Shown here: positions 37,032-45,759 of the stretch, in pieces
Position numbering within the stretch: the stretch's first letter is position 1
How the letters are laid out: each line of letters begins with the position of its first letter
NCBI GenBank assembly: GCA_021373185.1
Contig: JAJFTF010000036.1
Span: 21,146-85,145 of the forward strand
Origin: Betaproteobacteria bacterium
GTDB taxonomy: Bacteria; Pseudomonadota; Gammaproteobacteria; Burkholderiales; Sulfuricellaceae
DNA: 64,000 nt
Direction of reading: 5' to 3'
Made by a program: the position numbers and the translations under genes
The notes under the pieces: model-generated
Told to the model about the DNA's origin: nothing
The model's database searches: none
What the model saw: only the letters and a program-made list of their open reading frames with translations

Positions 37032-37516
37032 TGTTGCGCCGCATCTGTCTGTCACTGGCGCTGCTGTTGGCGCTGGCTCCACCCGCATTAGCCCAGGAGA
37101 TCCGGCCATTCGTTTCCGGCAGCCTCAAGGAAATAACCGCAGCCCGGCAGGGCAAGCCATTTATCTTGAGCATGTGGTCGTTGAGCTGCACCCATTGTCG
37201 CGAGGAGCTTTCCTTACTCTCCCGCATGGTGAAGAAATACCCGAATCTCGATCTGGTGCTGATCGCTACCGATACGCCGGAAGAGAGCGATGCGATCAGT
37301 GCCACACTGCGGAAATCCGGCCTCGGCGGTGCACAAGCCTGGGTTTTTGCCGACCCCTTTGCGGATCGCCTGCGTTTCGAGATCGATCGCAAGTGGCATG
37401 GCGAGTTGCCGCGAACTTATTTGTATGACTCCGCCCATGTCGTTACGGCCATAAGCGGCAAGCTGGATCGCCAACGGCTCGAACAATGGATGCACAAGCA
37501 TTTTGGCCGCTCCTGA
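37028..37516 (+). CDS. TlpA-like periplasmic thioredoxin
   Basis: 162 aa. A signal peptide ends PPALAQ. The active site is CTHC in LSMWSLSCTHCREELSLLSR, followed by VLIATDTPEESDAI and the cis-Pro region GELPRTYLYDSAHVV. It may keep the cysteines of the upstream CECC protein reduced. ATG 37028 overlaps that gene's stop. Confidence 0.88.
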   Translation: MMLRRICLSLALLLALAPPALAQEIRPFVSGSLKEITAARQGKPFILSMWSLSCTHCREELSLLSRMVKKYPNLDLVLIATDTPEESDAISATLRKSGLGGAQAWVFADPFADRLRFEIDRKWHGELPRTYLYDSAHVVTAISGKLDRQRLEQWMHKHFGRS

Positions 37517-37579
37517 TCGAGCGATGCGTTTTGATTATGATATTCTGGACGTGTCTTGATCGTTTCCTCGGAATACGCA

Positions 37580-38212
37580 ATGCCGCAAGTTGAATTTGGC
37601 GAAGGTTGGCCGCGCTGGTTGCCTTCGCTCAGTCTGGTGGTTGCCCTGCACGTCATCGTCTGGTGGGGGTACACGCACTTCAAGGATGAAATTTTACCGC
37701 CCAGGCCATTACCCGTGGTGCAGGTTTCGCTGATGACGCCATCGATCCCGCTTGAGTCGCGAGTCGTTCCGCCGAAGCCCTTGCCGCAAAAAATCGAGCG
37801 GCGACCGCAACCCGTGCAACCGCTTGTGGAACACGCCGCACAGCAGGCGCCGGTAGCGGCACCGGTTGTGGCGCAACAGTCCGCGCCACCGGTTGCGGCC
37901 CCGGCGCCTGTCGTTGAGCCGGTGTTGGAAGCGCCGCGTTACAACGCCGCCTATCTCAGCAATCCGCCGCCGATCTATCCCTTGTCTGCGCGGCGTCGTG
38001 GCGTAGAGGGAACGGTGCTGGTGCGCGCCGAAGTCGCGGCGAACGGCGAATGCCTGCGTGCAGAGCTGAAGAAATCCAGCGGCGCGGAAATGTTAGACAT
38101 GGCTGCGCTGGAAGCAGTGAGAAAATGGCGTTTCGTGCCCGCCAAGCGAGGTAGCCAGGCGGTGGTGGCATGGGTCGAAGTGCCGATCACATTTAAACTC
38201 GAAAACAACTAA
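37580..38212 (+). CDS. tonB: TonB energy transducer
   Basis: 210 aa from ATG 37580. One N-terminal helix (SLSLVVALHVIVWWGY), a Pro-rich spacer (PRPLPVVQVSLMTPS, then VAAPVVAQQSAPPVAAPAP) and a C-terminal TonB domain with YPLSARRRGVEGTVLVRAEV. It links the ExbBD motor to outer-membrane receptors. Upstream GATTATGATATTC (37533-37545) resembles half of a Fur box, weak evidence. TTG 37556 is an alternative start. Confidence 0.9.
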   Translation: MPQVEFGEGWPRWLPSLSLVVALHVIVWWGYTHFKDEILPPRPLPVVQVSLMTPSIPLESRVVPPKPLPQKIERRPQPVQPLVEHAAQQAPVAAPVVAQQSAPPVAAPAPVVEPVLEAPRYNAAYLSNPPPIYPLSARRRGVEGTVLVRAEVAANGECLRAELKKSSGAEMLDMAALEAVRKWRFVPAKRGSQAVVAWVEVPITFKLENN

Positions 38213-38229
38213 ACCATTAGGATTATTTC

Positions 38230-38886
38230 ATGCCTCATTTTTCTTCATCGGATATCGTTGTCATCACACTATGGGTTCTGGGCGTGTTTTCGGTGGCGAC
38301 CTGGACGCTGATCGTCGCCAAGGCCTGGGGACAGTGGCGGTTGTCGAAAGAGAACCGGGATTTCAGTCAGACGTTCTGGCATGCGAAAGGTTTGCGCGAG
38401 GCGGAGCAGGTGTCCGCCAATGCTGCCGGCCCGTTGGCTCGCCTCGCTCAGGCCGGTTTCAGAGCGATGCGCGACATGCAAAAGGGTGGCGAACAAAGTC
38501 TTGAACACAGCGGCGATCAGCAGGACATTCTGGAACGCTGTTTGCGCAGCCAGGCGCAAAAGGAGTTGCACCAACTGGAAAGCGGCTTGATGGTGCTGGC
38601 CAGCATCGGCTCCACGGCGCCGTTCGTTGGCTTGTTCGGCACGGTGTGGGGAATCATGCACGCCTTGCAGGACATCAGCAAAAGCGGCTCAGCCGGGCTG
38701 GACGTGGTGGCCGGCCCAATCGGCGAGGCGCTGATCGCCACCGCCCTCGGCATCGCTACCGCAATTCCCGCTGTGCTGGCTTATAACTACGGCCTGCGCA
38801 GGGTGCGGCTGTACTCTGCGGAGATGGAGAATTTCGCGACCGATTTTCTGCATCTGGCGATGAAATCCGGGTTTAAAGTGGAGTAA
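38230..38886 (+). CDS. exbB: Biopolymer transporter ExbB
   Basis: 218 aa, MotA/TolQ/ExbB family. Three helices: VVITLWVLGVFSVATWTLIV, then LASIGSTAPFVGLFGTVWGI (conserved TAPFVGLFGTVWGI) and ALGIATAIPAVLAYN. Forms the proton channel energising TonB. It starts 17 nt after tonB and is followed by exbD at 4 nt, a standard tonB-exbB-exbD operon. Confidence 0.95.
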   Translation: MPHFSSSDIVVITLWVLGVFSVATWTLIVAKAWGQWRLSKENRDFSQTFWHAKGLREAEQVSANAAGPLARLAQAGFRAMRDMQKGGEQSLEHSGDQQDILERCLRSQAQKELHQLESGLMVLASIGSTAPFVGLFGTVWGIMHALQDISKSGSAGLDVVAGPIGEALIATALGIATAIPAVLAYNYGLRRVRLYSAEMENFATDFLHLAMKSGFKVE

Positions 38887-38890
38887 GACC

Positions 38891-39331
38891 ATGGCCTTCA
38901 ATCTTCAATCCGAGCAAGCCGCAATGAGCGATATCAATGTCACGCCGCTGGTGGACGTGATGCTGGTGCTGCTGATCGTGTTCATCGTCACCGCGCCTTT
39001 GCTGATGCAGGCGGTCAAGGTGAATCTGCCCAAGACGGCGGCAGTGTCGCCGATGAAACAGACCAAGACCATTCAGATGGCAATCGACGCCCAGGGCGGG
39101 GTGTTCATCGATCAGCGCCTGATCCATTTTGAAGCGCTGGAAGCCGAACTGAAAAAAATTGTTGCCCAGAATGGCGACCCGAATGTGCAATTGCATGCCG
39201 ATGAGAGCGTGCGTTACGGTCGCGTTGCCCAGGTGCTGGCGGCGTTGCAGCGCGTTGGTATCACCAAGCTGGCATTCATCACCTCGCCCAGCGGCAAGCG
39301 ACCAGCCCCAGAAGAAAATCTCAAGCAGTAG
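38891..39331 (+). CDS. exbD: Biopolymer transporter ExbD
   Basis: 146 aa. The start MAFNLQSEQAAMSDINVTPL and the helix VDVMLVLLIVFIVTAPLLM, with the essential Asp in LVDVMLV, are diagnostic. The remainder is the periplasmic domain. Partner of ExbB. The gene is followed by a small GC hairpin (39333-39354) without a T-tract. Confidence 0.95.
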   Translation: MAFNLQSEQAAMSDINVTPLVDVMLVLLIVFIVTAPLLMQAVKVNLPKTAAVSPMKQTKTIQMAIDAQGGVFIDQRLIHFEALEAELKKIVAQNGDPNVQLHADESVRYGRVAQVLAALQRVGITKLAFITSPSGKRPAPEENLKQ

Positions 39332-39443
39332 CCGACAGGGCGTTCGCTCTGTCCCTCCAATCAATGTGTGTCTTTTACCGTGTCCTGTGTGAAATGGCAC
39401 GGTGCTGATTGTCTTCTTCCGCTGATTTATAAGGATTTTTCTC

Positions 39444-39459
39444 TGGCACGTGAATTGCA
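39444..39459 (+). promoter_or_regulatory. Sigma-54 (-24/-12) promoter
   Basis: TGGCACGTGAATTGCA matches the consensus TGGCACG-N4-TTGCA exactly, with GG (39445-39446) and GC (39457-39458) 10 nt apart. About 60 bases upstream lies a diverged inverted repeat ACCGTGTC / GGCACGGT, unrelated to the palindrome at 33315. It serves the copper receptor gene. Confidence 0.88.
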
Positions 39460-39509
39460 TTAGCAAGTGGCTATTTGCTTATTCAATCCACAAGAAGGGA
39501 ATTATAAAA

Positions 39510-41555
39510 ATGATGTTCAAACCCCGTATTCTTGCCGCTACGCTGGCGGCGGTCATGCCTTGCAGTTTCGCCGCAGCGGCGGATAGAGAAGAGCCTTCGC
39601 GTCTTGAAGAGGTGGTGGTCACCGCGCCGATGATGCTGGAGCCGCTGGTCGTGACTACAGACCCAAAAGCGCCGCGCCAGCCGGTGCCGGCCCATGATGG
39701 CGCAGATTACCTCAAGACCATTCCGGGTTTTTCGGTAATCAGAAAAGGCGGAACCGACGGTGATCCAGTCCTGCGCGGTATGGCCGGTTCGCGCCTGAAT
39801 ATTTTGCTCGACGGGGAGCAGATCCTCGGCGGTTGCGGCAATCGCATGGATCCGCCGACTGCCTATGTGTTCCCGGAATCCTACGACAAGATCACTGTGC
39901 TGAAAGGGCCGCAAACCGTCCTGTACGGGCCGGGCAATTCTGCCGGCACGGTGTTGTTCGAGCGCACCATCAAGCGCTTCGATCAGCCGGGCTGGAAATT
40001 CAATGGTAGCCTGGCTGTCGGCAGTTTCGGTCGTAATGATCAAGTTGCCGATATCCGTGCCGGCACGCCGGATTATTATGTTCAGGGCACGGCTACACGC
40101 TCCGATGCCGATGATTATAAGGATGGCAGTGGCAAATCCGTCCATTCCGCCTTTACCCGTTGGAGCACCAACGGTGCCATAGGCTGGACGCCGGACAACG
40201 ATACTCGGCTGGAATTAACCGGAACTCATAGCGATGGTCAAGCCGCCTACGCCGACCGCACCATGGACGGCATCCTGTTTTCCCGCGACAACGTTGGCCT
40301 GAAGTTCGAGAAAAACAGGATTTCTCCGCTGGTGGAAAAGGTCGAGGCGCAAGCCTTTTACAATTATGTCGACCACGTGATGGACAATTATTCGCTGCGA
40401 CCTGTTTCTGGAAATAAAATGGTCAGCAACCCTGACCGTGAAACTGTCGGTGGACGTGCCGCAATCGGCCTGCGTCTGGCTGAAATAACCAAGGCCACCT
40501 TGGGCGTCGATTACCAGACCAACAAACACACCTTGCGTTCGACCATGAACCAGACAACGACGCCTTACGAGAACATGGCTCGAACCGAGGATGCCAATTT
40601 CCGCAACTATGGCCTATTTGGCGAATTGACTCATTTGCTGGGCGAGCGCGACAAACTGATTGGCGGTTTGCGTGCCGACAACTGGAATGCCGAAGATAAG
40701 CGCGCTACGCTGACCATTACGGGCCTCGGCACAGTGGCAAACCCGACCGTCGGCAAGGAGCGGAGTGAAACCATGACCAGCGGCTTCGGTCGCTATGAGC
40801 ACGACCTTTCCGGTACGCCTGCCACGCTTTACGCCGGGCTTGGCCATACCGAACGGTTCCCCGATTACTGGGAACTGGTCTCGGCCACCAAGGAAAGTGC
40901 GGACACCTTGAGCGCTTTCGATTCCCGCCCGGAAAAAACCAACCAGCTCGACGTGGGCGTTGTCTACAACAGCGGGAAGTTAACCGCATCGGTGTCCGGT
41001 TTTTACAGCAAGATCGACGACTATCTCATGGTGCAGTCGAGCTATGTCAAGGGCGCCCGCACTCCGACCATCGTCCGCAATGTGGATGCCACCACTTGGG
41101 GGGGCGAAGTCGGCCTGAGCTATGCACTTTCCGGAACCTGGAAAACCGATGCCACGCTCGCCTATGTGCGCGGCGACAACGACACCGACAGCACGGCGCT
41201 GGCGCAATTGCCGCCGCTGGAAGCTCGCCTTGGTCTGACCTATGACAACAAGGTCTGGTCGGTTGGTTCGCTGTTGCGCCTGGAGTCCGAGCAAGATCGT
41301 TTTGATCTCAACAAGGGCAATATCGTCGGCCAGGATATTGGCAGAACAGCCGGCTTCGGCATATTTTCCGTGAATGCAGGCTATCGCCCGAAGAAGGGTA
41401 CGCTGATCTCCGGTGGTGTCGACAACCTGTTCGACAAGACTTATGCCGAACACATCAGCCGTGGCGGCGCGATGGTGACCGGTTTTGAACAGACCACCCG
41501 CGTCAACGAGCCGGGCCGCAACCTATGGGTCAAGCTGAACATCGCTCTCGATTAA
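39510..41555 (+). CDS. TonB-dependent copper receptor (OprC/NosA type)
   Basis: 681 aa. Signal peptide MMFKPRILAATLAAVMPCSF ending AAAA; TonB box region LEEVVVTAP; plug domain with GADYLKTIPGFSVIRKGGTD, MAGSRLNILLDGEQILGGCG and NRMDPPTAYVFPESYDKITV, which match the TonB-copper receptor family closely. The barrel ends with LWVKLNIALD. Substrate is presumably copper or a copper chelate. ATG 39510 is preceded by GAAGGG. A terminator follows the gene. Confidence 0.93.
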   Translation: MMFKPRILAATLAAVMPCSFAAAADREEPSRLEEVVVTAPMMLEPLVVTTDPKAPRQPVPAHDGADYLKTIPGFSVIRKGGTDGDPVLRGMAGSRLNILLDGEQILGGCGNRMDPPTAYVFPESYDKITVLKGPQTVLYGPGNSAGTVLFERTIKRFDQPGWKFNGSLAVGSFGRNDQVADIRAGTPDYYVQGTATRSDADDYKDGSGKSVHSAFTRWSTNGAIGWTPDNDTRLELTGTHSDGQAAYADRTMDGILFSRDNVGLKFEKNRISPLVEKVEAQAFYNYVDHVMDNYSLRPVSGNKMVSNPDRETVGGRAAIGLRLAEITKATLGVDYQTNKHTLRSTMNQTTTPYENMARTEDANFRNYGLFGELTHLLGERDKLIGGLRADNWNAEDKRATLTITGLGTVANPTVGKERSETMTSGFGRYEHDLSGTPATLYAGLGHTERFPDYWELVSATKESADTLSAFDSRPEKTNQLDVGVVYNSGKLTASVSGFYSKIDDYLMVQSSYVKGARTPTIVRNVDATTWGGEVGLSYALSGTWKTDATLAYVRGDNDTDSTALAQLPPLEARLGLTYDNKVWSVGSLLRLESEQDRFDLNKGNIVGQDIGRTAGFGIFSVNAGYRPKKGTLISGGVDNLFDKTYAEHISRGGAMVTGFEQTTRVNEPGRNLWVKLNIALD

Positions 41556-41580
41556 CCGGGGTTTTTTTCCGTTATTTGAA

Positions 41581-41605
41581 GGGAGGCCTTGCGCCTCCCT
41601 TTTTT
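41581..41605 (+). terminator. Rho-independent terminator after copper receptor
   Basis: GGGAGGC / GCCTCCC with loop CTTGC and a six-T tract. Confidence 0.9.
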
Positions 41606-41638
41606 AATTCAACCCCTGCCGTTTATACTGGCGGCGGC

Positions 41639-42346
41639 ATGAATGAATTTAACCCTCCCCCCAAACTTCGCGACCTCGATGCAGCAGGAAGATTGATCCT
41701 GGTGCTGGCGGTGTCGCTGGCGTTGCATCTCGCCTTGATTTTTGGCGTGCAGGTCAGGATGTCCGCACAGGACGGCAGTGCGCGCCGGATCATGGAGGTG
41801 CAGATCGAGCGCGTGGCGGAGGAGGCTGTAGCCAAAATCTCGGCGGTTCCACCCCGCAAGATTGAAGATAATACGGTTGTCGCTGAAGCGACGCCTCATC
41901 ATGAAGTGGCTCCGTCAAAGCCGGCAGACAGCCGGGCTTCAGTGGTAACCGAAGCGCCCGTTTCTTCCTTGCCCACACTTGAAATGCCGCTGGTCGAGGA
42001 TCCGACTTACTATCCGGCCAAGCAGCTCGATGTGCATCCTGCCGCACTTAACCCGATCAAGCCGGTTTATCCGGAAAAGGGGGTGGAACTCGGCGTGGAC
42101 GGCAAGGTGATTTTGCTGCTGCTGATCGATGAGTCCGGCGTAGTGAAGGAGGCTTCGGTGGTCGAGGCAGACCCTGAAGGGATTTTCGAAGAATCGGCGC
42201 TGGCCGCCTTCCGCAATGCGCGTTTTGCTCCGGCTAGGAAAAATGGCCGGGCGGTAAAAAGCCGGGTGTTGATCAAGGTGAGCTACGAATTGAACGACCG
42301 GAAAAAGCCGGTGGTGGTTCAGCCGCCGTTGCCATTGGCCCCCTGA
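41639..42346 (+). CDS. Second TonB-family energy transducer
   Basis: 235 aa from ATG 41639. An N-terminal helix (LILVLAVSLALHLALIFGVQ) precedes a spacer and a C-terminal TonB domain (LNPIKPVYPEKGVELGVDGK, then SALAAFRNARFAPARKNGR). Unlike the first TonB it is not beside exbBD, so it probably shares that motor. It overlaps the 3' end of convergent mltA by 28 nt. Confidence 0.85.
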   Translation: MNEFNPPPKLRDLDAAGRLILVLAVSLALHLALIFGVQVRMSAQDGSARRIMEVQIERVAEEAVAKISAVPPRKIEDNTVVAEATPHHEVAPSKPADSRASVVTEAPVSSLPTLEMPLVEDPTYYPAKQLDVHPAALNPIKPVYPEKGVELGVDGKVILLLLIDESGVVKEASVVEADPEGIFEESALAAFRNARFAPARKNGRAVKSRVLIKVSYELNDRKKPVVVQPPLPLAP

Positions 42347-43542
42347 CCGTTGCCGGTCGTGCCGTTCTGCGGCGGCGTGTAGCCCTTCGGCAGCAGCACC
42401 CACATTTTCCCGCTTTGCTTCATGCTGCCGGCTTGCTTGCCGGCATCCTTGCCGAATCCCCAGAAAAAGTCCGCCCGCACTACGCCGCGGATTGCACCGC
42501 CGGTATCCTGTGCCAGCATCAGGCGGTTGAGCGGCTTGCTGCTATTCGGCCAAGTGGTGGCGAGGAATACCGGTGCGCCGAGCGGAATGTTGCGCGGGTC
42601 GACCGCAATGCTGCGCTCTGCACTGAGCGGCACGCCCAGCGCGCCAATCGGGCCGCCGGATTGGTTCGGCAGGTCGCGAAAGAATACATAGCTGGCGTTG
42701 AGATTGAGCAGCTCGGGAAGTTTTTCCGGATTTTGTTTGCCCCAGTCCTTGATGCCTTGCATCGAGGCTTTTTCTAGCGGCAGGTCGCCGCGATCCACCA
42801 GAACCTTGCCGATGGACTTGTAGGGATAGCCGTTCTGGTCGGCATAGCCGATACGCACCGTTTCGCCGCTGGGCAGAGTGATTCTTCCGGAACCCTGAAT
42901 TTGCAGGAAGAACAAGTCGACCGCGTCGTCCACCCAGTAAAGCGCCTTGCCTTTGAGCGGAGCCAGGCCGCCGTCGATTTCAGCGCGGCTGTAATACGGC
43001 ACCACACGACGCCCTTCCAGGCGTCCGCGCAATCGCATGTTTTTCAGTTCCGGGTAGATCGTGCCCAGATCGACGATCAGCAGATTATCCGGTACGCCGT
43101 AGAGCGGATGGCTGTAGCGTTTCGAAGGCGTGCGGCTGCCATTCAGCAGCGGTTCATAATAGCCGGTGACCAGCCCTTCGGTACCGCCGTCAGGCTGCGT
43201 GGCTTGATAGGGCGAGAAGTATTGCTCGAAAAATTCGCGCAGGGCGGCATTGTTCGCGGGCGGCACGGTAGTTGCGGCAACGCAGGCGGGTTTCCAGGCG
43301 GGCTGGTTCTGCAGCGGTTTGCAGCTTTGTCTGAAAGCGTCCCAGGCGGCGGTCAAATCTTCGTCCGGCCATCCGGCGATGGCTTCCCAGCCGACGGGCT
43401 GGAGCGGCGGAGCGGCAGGGATGGGCGGAATTGCGGCAATTGCCGGCGGCAGGACTGCGGCTGGCGGTGCAACCGCAGGTTTTTCCAGTGTGGCGCAGGC
43501 GGAAATTGTCAGGGTCAATAGCAGGGCGAGCAGATTTTTCAT
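42319..43542 (-). CDS. mltA: Membrane-bound lytic murein transglycosylase A
   Basis: 407 aa lipoprotein: signal MKNLLALLLTLTISAC with lipobox Cys. After a Pro-rich linker, the MltA domain includes VTGYYEPLLNGSRTPSKRYS, and the 3D (double-psi barrel) domain contains AQDTGGAIRGVVRADFFWG with the catalytic Asp. It releases 1,6-anhydromuropeptides, feeding the recycling enzymes AmgK, MurU and AnmK encoded elsewhere in the window. ATG 43542 is the start. Confidence 0.94.
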   Translation of the reverse strand: MKNLLALLLTLTISACATLEKPAVAPPAAVLPPAIAAIPPIPAAPPLQPVGWEAIAGWPDEDLTAAWDAFRQSCKPLQNQPAWKPACVAATTVPPANNAALREFFEQYFSPYQATQPDGGTEGLVTGYYEPLLNGSRTPSKRYSHPLYGVPDNLLIVDLGTIYPELKNMRLRGRLEGRRVVPYYSRAEIDGGLAPLKGKALYWVDDAVDLFFLQIQGSGRITLPSGETVRIGYADQNGYPYKSIGKVLVDRGDLPLEKASMQGIKDWGKQNPEKLPELLNLNASYVFFRDLPNQSGGPIGALGVPLSAERSIAVDPRNIPLGAPVFLATTWPNSSKPLNRLMLAQDTGGAIRGVVRADFFWGFGKDAGKQAGSMKQSGKMWVLLPKGYTPPQNGTTGNGQGANGNGG

Positions 43543-43603
43543 GGAAATGTTTGGTGTTGAATCAGGTTTAGTGCAGCGGAAGTGCGACAAGTCCGGCAGG
43601 CGG

Positions 43604-43987
43604 TTAGTGTAGTACGCGCGGCATGTTCAGGGTAAATTCAGGAATGGTCGTGTCGAATTTGGTGCCGTCTTCCGCTACCATCTGGTAGCTGCCATGCATG
43701 GTGCCGACTGGAGTGGCGATGACGCAGCCGCTAGTGTATTCGAAATTTTCGCCCGGTTTCAGCAGCGGTTGTTCTCCGATTACGCCCAAGCCGCGGACTT
43801 CCTGCACCTGGTCGGTGGCGTCGGTGATGACCCAGTGGCGGCTGATCAGTTGGGCGGCAACGCTGCCGGTGTTGGTGATGGTGATCGTATAGGCGAATAC
43901 GAACCGTCCCTGCTCAATGTCGGACTGGTCGGGAACATACTCGACACGCGTCGCCACGGTGATTTCATATTTCTTGCTGTCAGCCAT
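43604..43987 (-). CDS. apaG: ApaG protein
   Basis: 127 aa, fibronectin-III-like fold. KYEITVATRVEYVPDQSDIE, FVFAYTITITNTGSVAAQLI and GEQPLLKPGENFEYTSGCVI are the conserved ApaG blocks. Linked to Co/Mg resistance and Ap4A metabolism in enterics; its biochemical role is unclear. ATG 43987 fits the family start. It is divergent from rpe. Confidence 0.95.
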   Translation of the reverse strand: MADSKKYEITVATRVEYVPDQSDIEQGRFVFAYTITITNTGSVAAQLISRHWVITDATDQVQEVRGLGVIGEQPLLKPGENFEYTSGCVIATPVGTMHGSYQMVAEDGTKFDTTIPEFTLNMPRVLH

Positions 43988-44042
43988 CCGGCTATTCCAC
44001 ACCAATTTTCCGGCGCTGGCAAGCCCGATAGGCCCGTTGCCA

Positions 44043-44133
44043 TTTCAGCGAATAGAAAGTCGGAGTCCTTTGGGGCATACGATCTTTCATTCGCTGGTAT
44101 TTTCAGCGAATAGCAAAGTCGGAGTCCTTTAGG
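44043..44133. repeat. Direct repeat pair between apaG and rpe
   Basis: TTTCAGCGAATAG followed by AAAGTCGGAGTCCTTT occurs at 44043-44075 and again at 44101-44133, with one extra C in the second. ATTCGCTG (44089-44096) and CAGCGAAT form an inverted pair around the second copy. It lies in the divergent promoter region. Confidence 0.8.
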
Positions 44134-44169
44134 GTAAAATCCAAACTTTTGATTTATTAAGGAAGCGCC

Positions 44170-44856
44170 ATGTCCCAGTTCAGAATCGCCCCCAGCATCC
44201 TGTCCGCAAACTTCGCCAAGTTGGGCGAGGAGGTCGACAATGTCCTCGCCGCTGGCGCCGATATCGTTCATTTCGATGTCATGGACAACCATTACGTGCC
44301 CAACCTCACCATTGGCCCGCTGGTGTGCGAGGCACTGCGCAAGCATGGCGTGACAGCGCCCATCGACGTGCATCTGATGGTCAAGCCGGTGGATCGCATC
44401 ATCCCCGACTTTGCCAAGGCAGGCGCCACCTACATTACCTTTCACCCGGAATCTTCCGAGCATGTGGATCGCACCATTGGTCTGATCAAGGAGTGCGGTT
44501 GCAAGCCCGGCCTCGTATTCAACCCGGCCACTCCGCTGGACATCCTGGAATACACGCTGGACAAGCTCGACATGGTGCTGCTGATGTCGGTGAACCCGGG
44601 CTTCGGCGGCCAGAAATTCATTCCCTACGTGCTCGACAAGGCGCGCAAGGTGCGCCAGATGATCAATGCCTCCGGCAAGGATATCCTCCTGGAAATCGAT
44701 GGTGGCGTCGGCCCGGCCAATATTCTTGAAGTCGCCAAAGCGGGCGTGGATACTTTTGTTGCCGGCTCCGCCGTATTCGGCGCAGCCAAGGCCAGCGATC
44801 CGCATCATTACGACTCGATTATTGCTGCGATGCGCGCGGAACTGGCTAAGGCCTGA
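44170..44856 (+). CDS. rpe: Ribulose-phosphate 3-epimerase
   Basis: 228 aa. TIM barrel of the pentose-phosphate pathway or Calvin cycle. [38 protein letters not shown] (metal-binding His-Asp) and [14 protein letters not shown] are diagnostic; [17 protein letters not shown] is the phosphate-binding loop. It precedes gph and the trp genes. Ribosome binding site AAGGAAG is upstream of ATG 44170. Confidence 0.97.
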   Translation: MSQFRIAPSILSANFAKLGEEVDNVLAAGADIVHFDVMDNHYVPNLTIGPLVCEALRKHGVTAPIDVHLMVKPVDRIIPDFAKAGATYITFHPESSEHVDRTIGLIKECGCKPGLVFNPATPLDILEYTLDKLDMVLLMSVNPGFGGQKFIPYVLDKARKVRQMINASGKDILLEIDGGVGPANILEVAKAGVDTFVAGSAVFGAAKASDPHHYDSIIAAMRAELAKA

Positions 44857-44865
44857 AATTGCGAT

Positions 44866-44921
44866 AACCGCAAAGGCGCAAAGTTTGAATGATTTCTTTG
44901 CGCCTTCGCGCCTTTGCGGTT
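44866..44921 (+). repeat. Dispersed intergenic hairpin, copy 3 (rpe-gph)
   Basis: AACCGCAAAGGCGCAAAG pairs with CTTTGCGCC.. and CGCCTTTGCGGTT around a short loop. It ends 14 nt before the gph start codon. Confidence 0.88.
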
Positions 44922-44935
44922 GACTCTAGGATTTT

Positions 44936-45622
44936 ATGAGCCTTATCTTCCCATTACCCGTCAAAGCCGTTGTCATCGATCTCGATGGCACGCTGCTGAA
45001 CACCGCTCCGGATATCGCCGAGGCGGCGCAGCGCATGCTGCACGACTTGGGGTTGCCGCCGGTCGGTCTGGAAAAAATCCAGTCCTATATCGGCAATGGC
45101 ATTGCCAATCTGGTGAAACGGGCGCTGACCGGCGAAATGAGCGGCAAGCCGGATGAGGCCTTGTTTGCCAAGGCTTTGCCGCTGTTCGAGAAGCATTATG
45201 AAGAAGTGCTGTACCGCGAAACCCATCCTTATCCGGGTGTGATGGACGGGCTGAAGGCGCTGCATGATGCAGGGTTCACGCTGATCTGCATCACCAACAA
45301 GGCGGAGCGCTTTACACTGCCGCTCTTGGCGGCGATGGGCATGAAGGATTATTTCGAACTGATCTTGTCCGGCGACAGCCTGCCGCGCAAGAAGCCCGAT
45401 CCGCTGCCGTTGCGCTATGCGGCGATTTATTGCGAGGCCGAACCCAGGGATCTGCTGCTGGTGGGCGATTCACTGAACGACAGCCAGGCGGCGCGCGCCG
45501 CCGGTTGCCCGGTAGCCTTGCTGCCCTACGGCTACAATGGCGGCAAGGATGTGCGCGAGCAGGATTGCGATGCGGTGATCGAAAGTTTGCCGGAAGTGTT
45601 GAAGCTGATTAAAAAGGCATAA
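44936..45622 (+). CDS. gph: Phosphoglycolate phosphatase, HAD family
   Basis: 228 aa. Motif I VVIDLDGTLLNTAPDIAEAA, motif II ITNKAERF, motif III KKPDP, motif IV LLVGDSLNDSQAARAAG. Gene order rpe-gph-trpE is conserved and supports Gph. MupP of the MurNAc recycling pathway is a close Gph relative and was long annotated as Gph, so MurNAc-6-phosphate activity cannot be excluded from sequence, although this locus argues for Gph. Confidence 0.9.
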   Translation: MSLIFPLPVKAVVIDLDGTLLNTAPDIAEAAQRMLHDLGLPPVGLEKIQSYIGNGIANLVKRALTGEMSGKPDEALFAKALPLFEKHYEEVLYRETHPYPGVMDGLKALHDAGFTLICITNKAERFTLPLLAAMGMKDYFELILSGDSLPRKKPDPLPLRYAAIYCEAEPRDLLLVGDSLNDSQAARAAGCPVALLPYGYNGGKDVREQDCDAVIESLPEVLKLIKKA

Positions 45623-45630
45623 ATTCATGA

Positions 45631-45748
45631 ACCACAGAGACACAGAGGCACAGAGAACGGCAAACCCAATTTTATGGCGATGGCGCGTCTAGCCGTTTGA
45701 GTCCGTTAAAAGATTTTGATTTTCTCCGTGCCTCTGTGTCTCTGTGGT
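45631..45748 (+). repeat. Dispersed intergenic hairpin, copy 4 (gph-trpE)
   Basis: A second sequence class: ACCACAGAGACACAGAGGCA at the left and TGCCTCTGTGTCTCTGTGGT at the right are perfect 20-nt inverted arms separated by about 78 nt. It ends 11 nt before trpE. I found no leader peptide rich in Trp codons here. Confidence 0.92.
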
Positions 45749-45759
45749 GAAAGCTATTT

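Noticed and set aside
37533..37551. Fur box upstream of tonB
   Set aside because: Only the first 13 positions resemble the 19-nt consensus, with two mismatches among them; the rest fails.
45623..45759. Trp attenuator leader before trpE
   Set aside because: There is no short frame with adjacent Trp codons; the hairpin here belongs to the dispersed repeat family.
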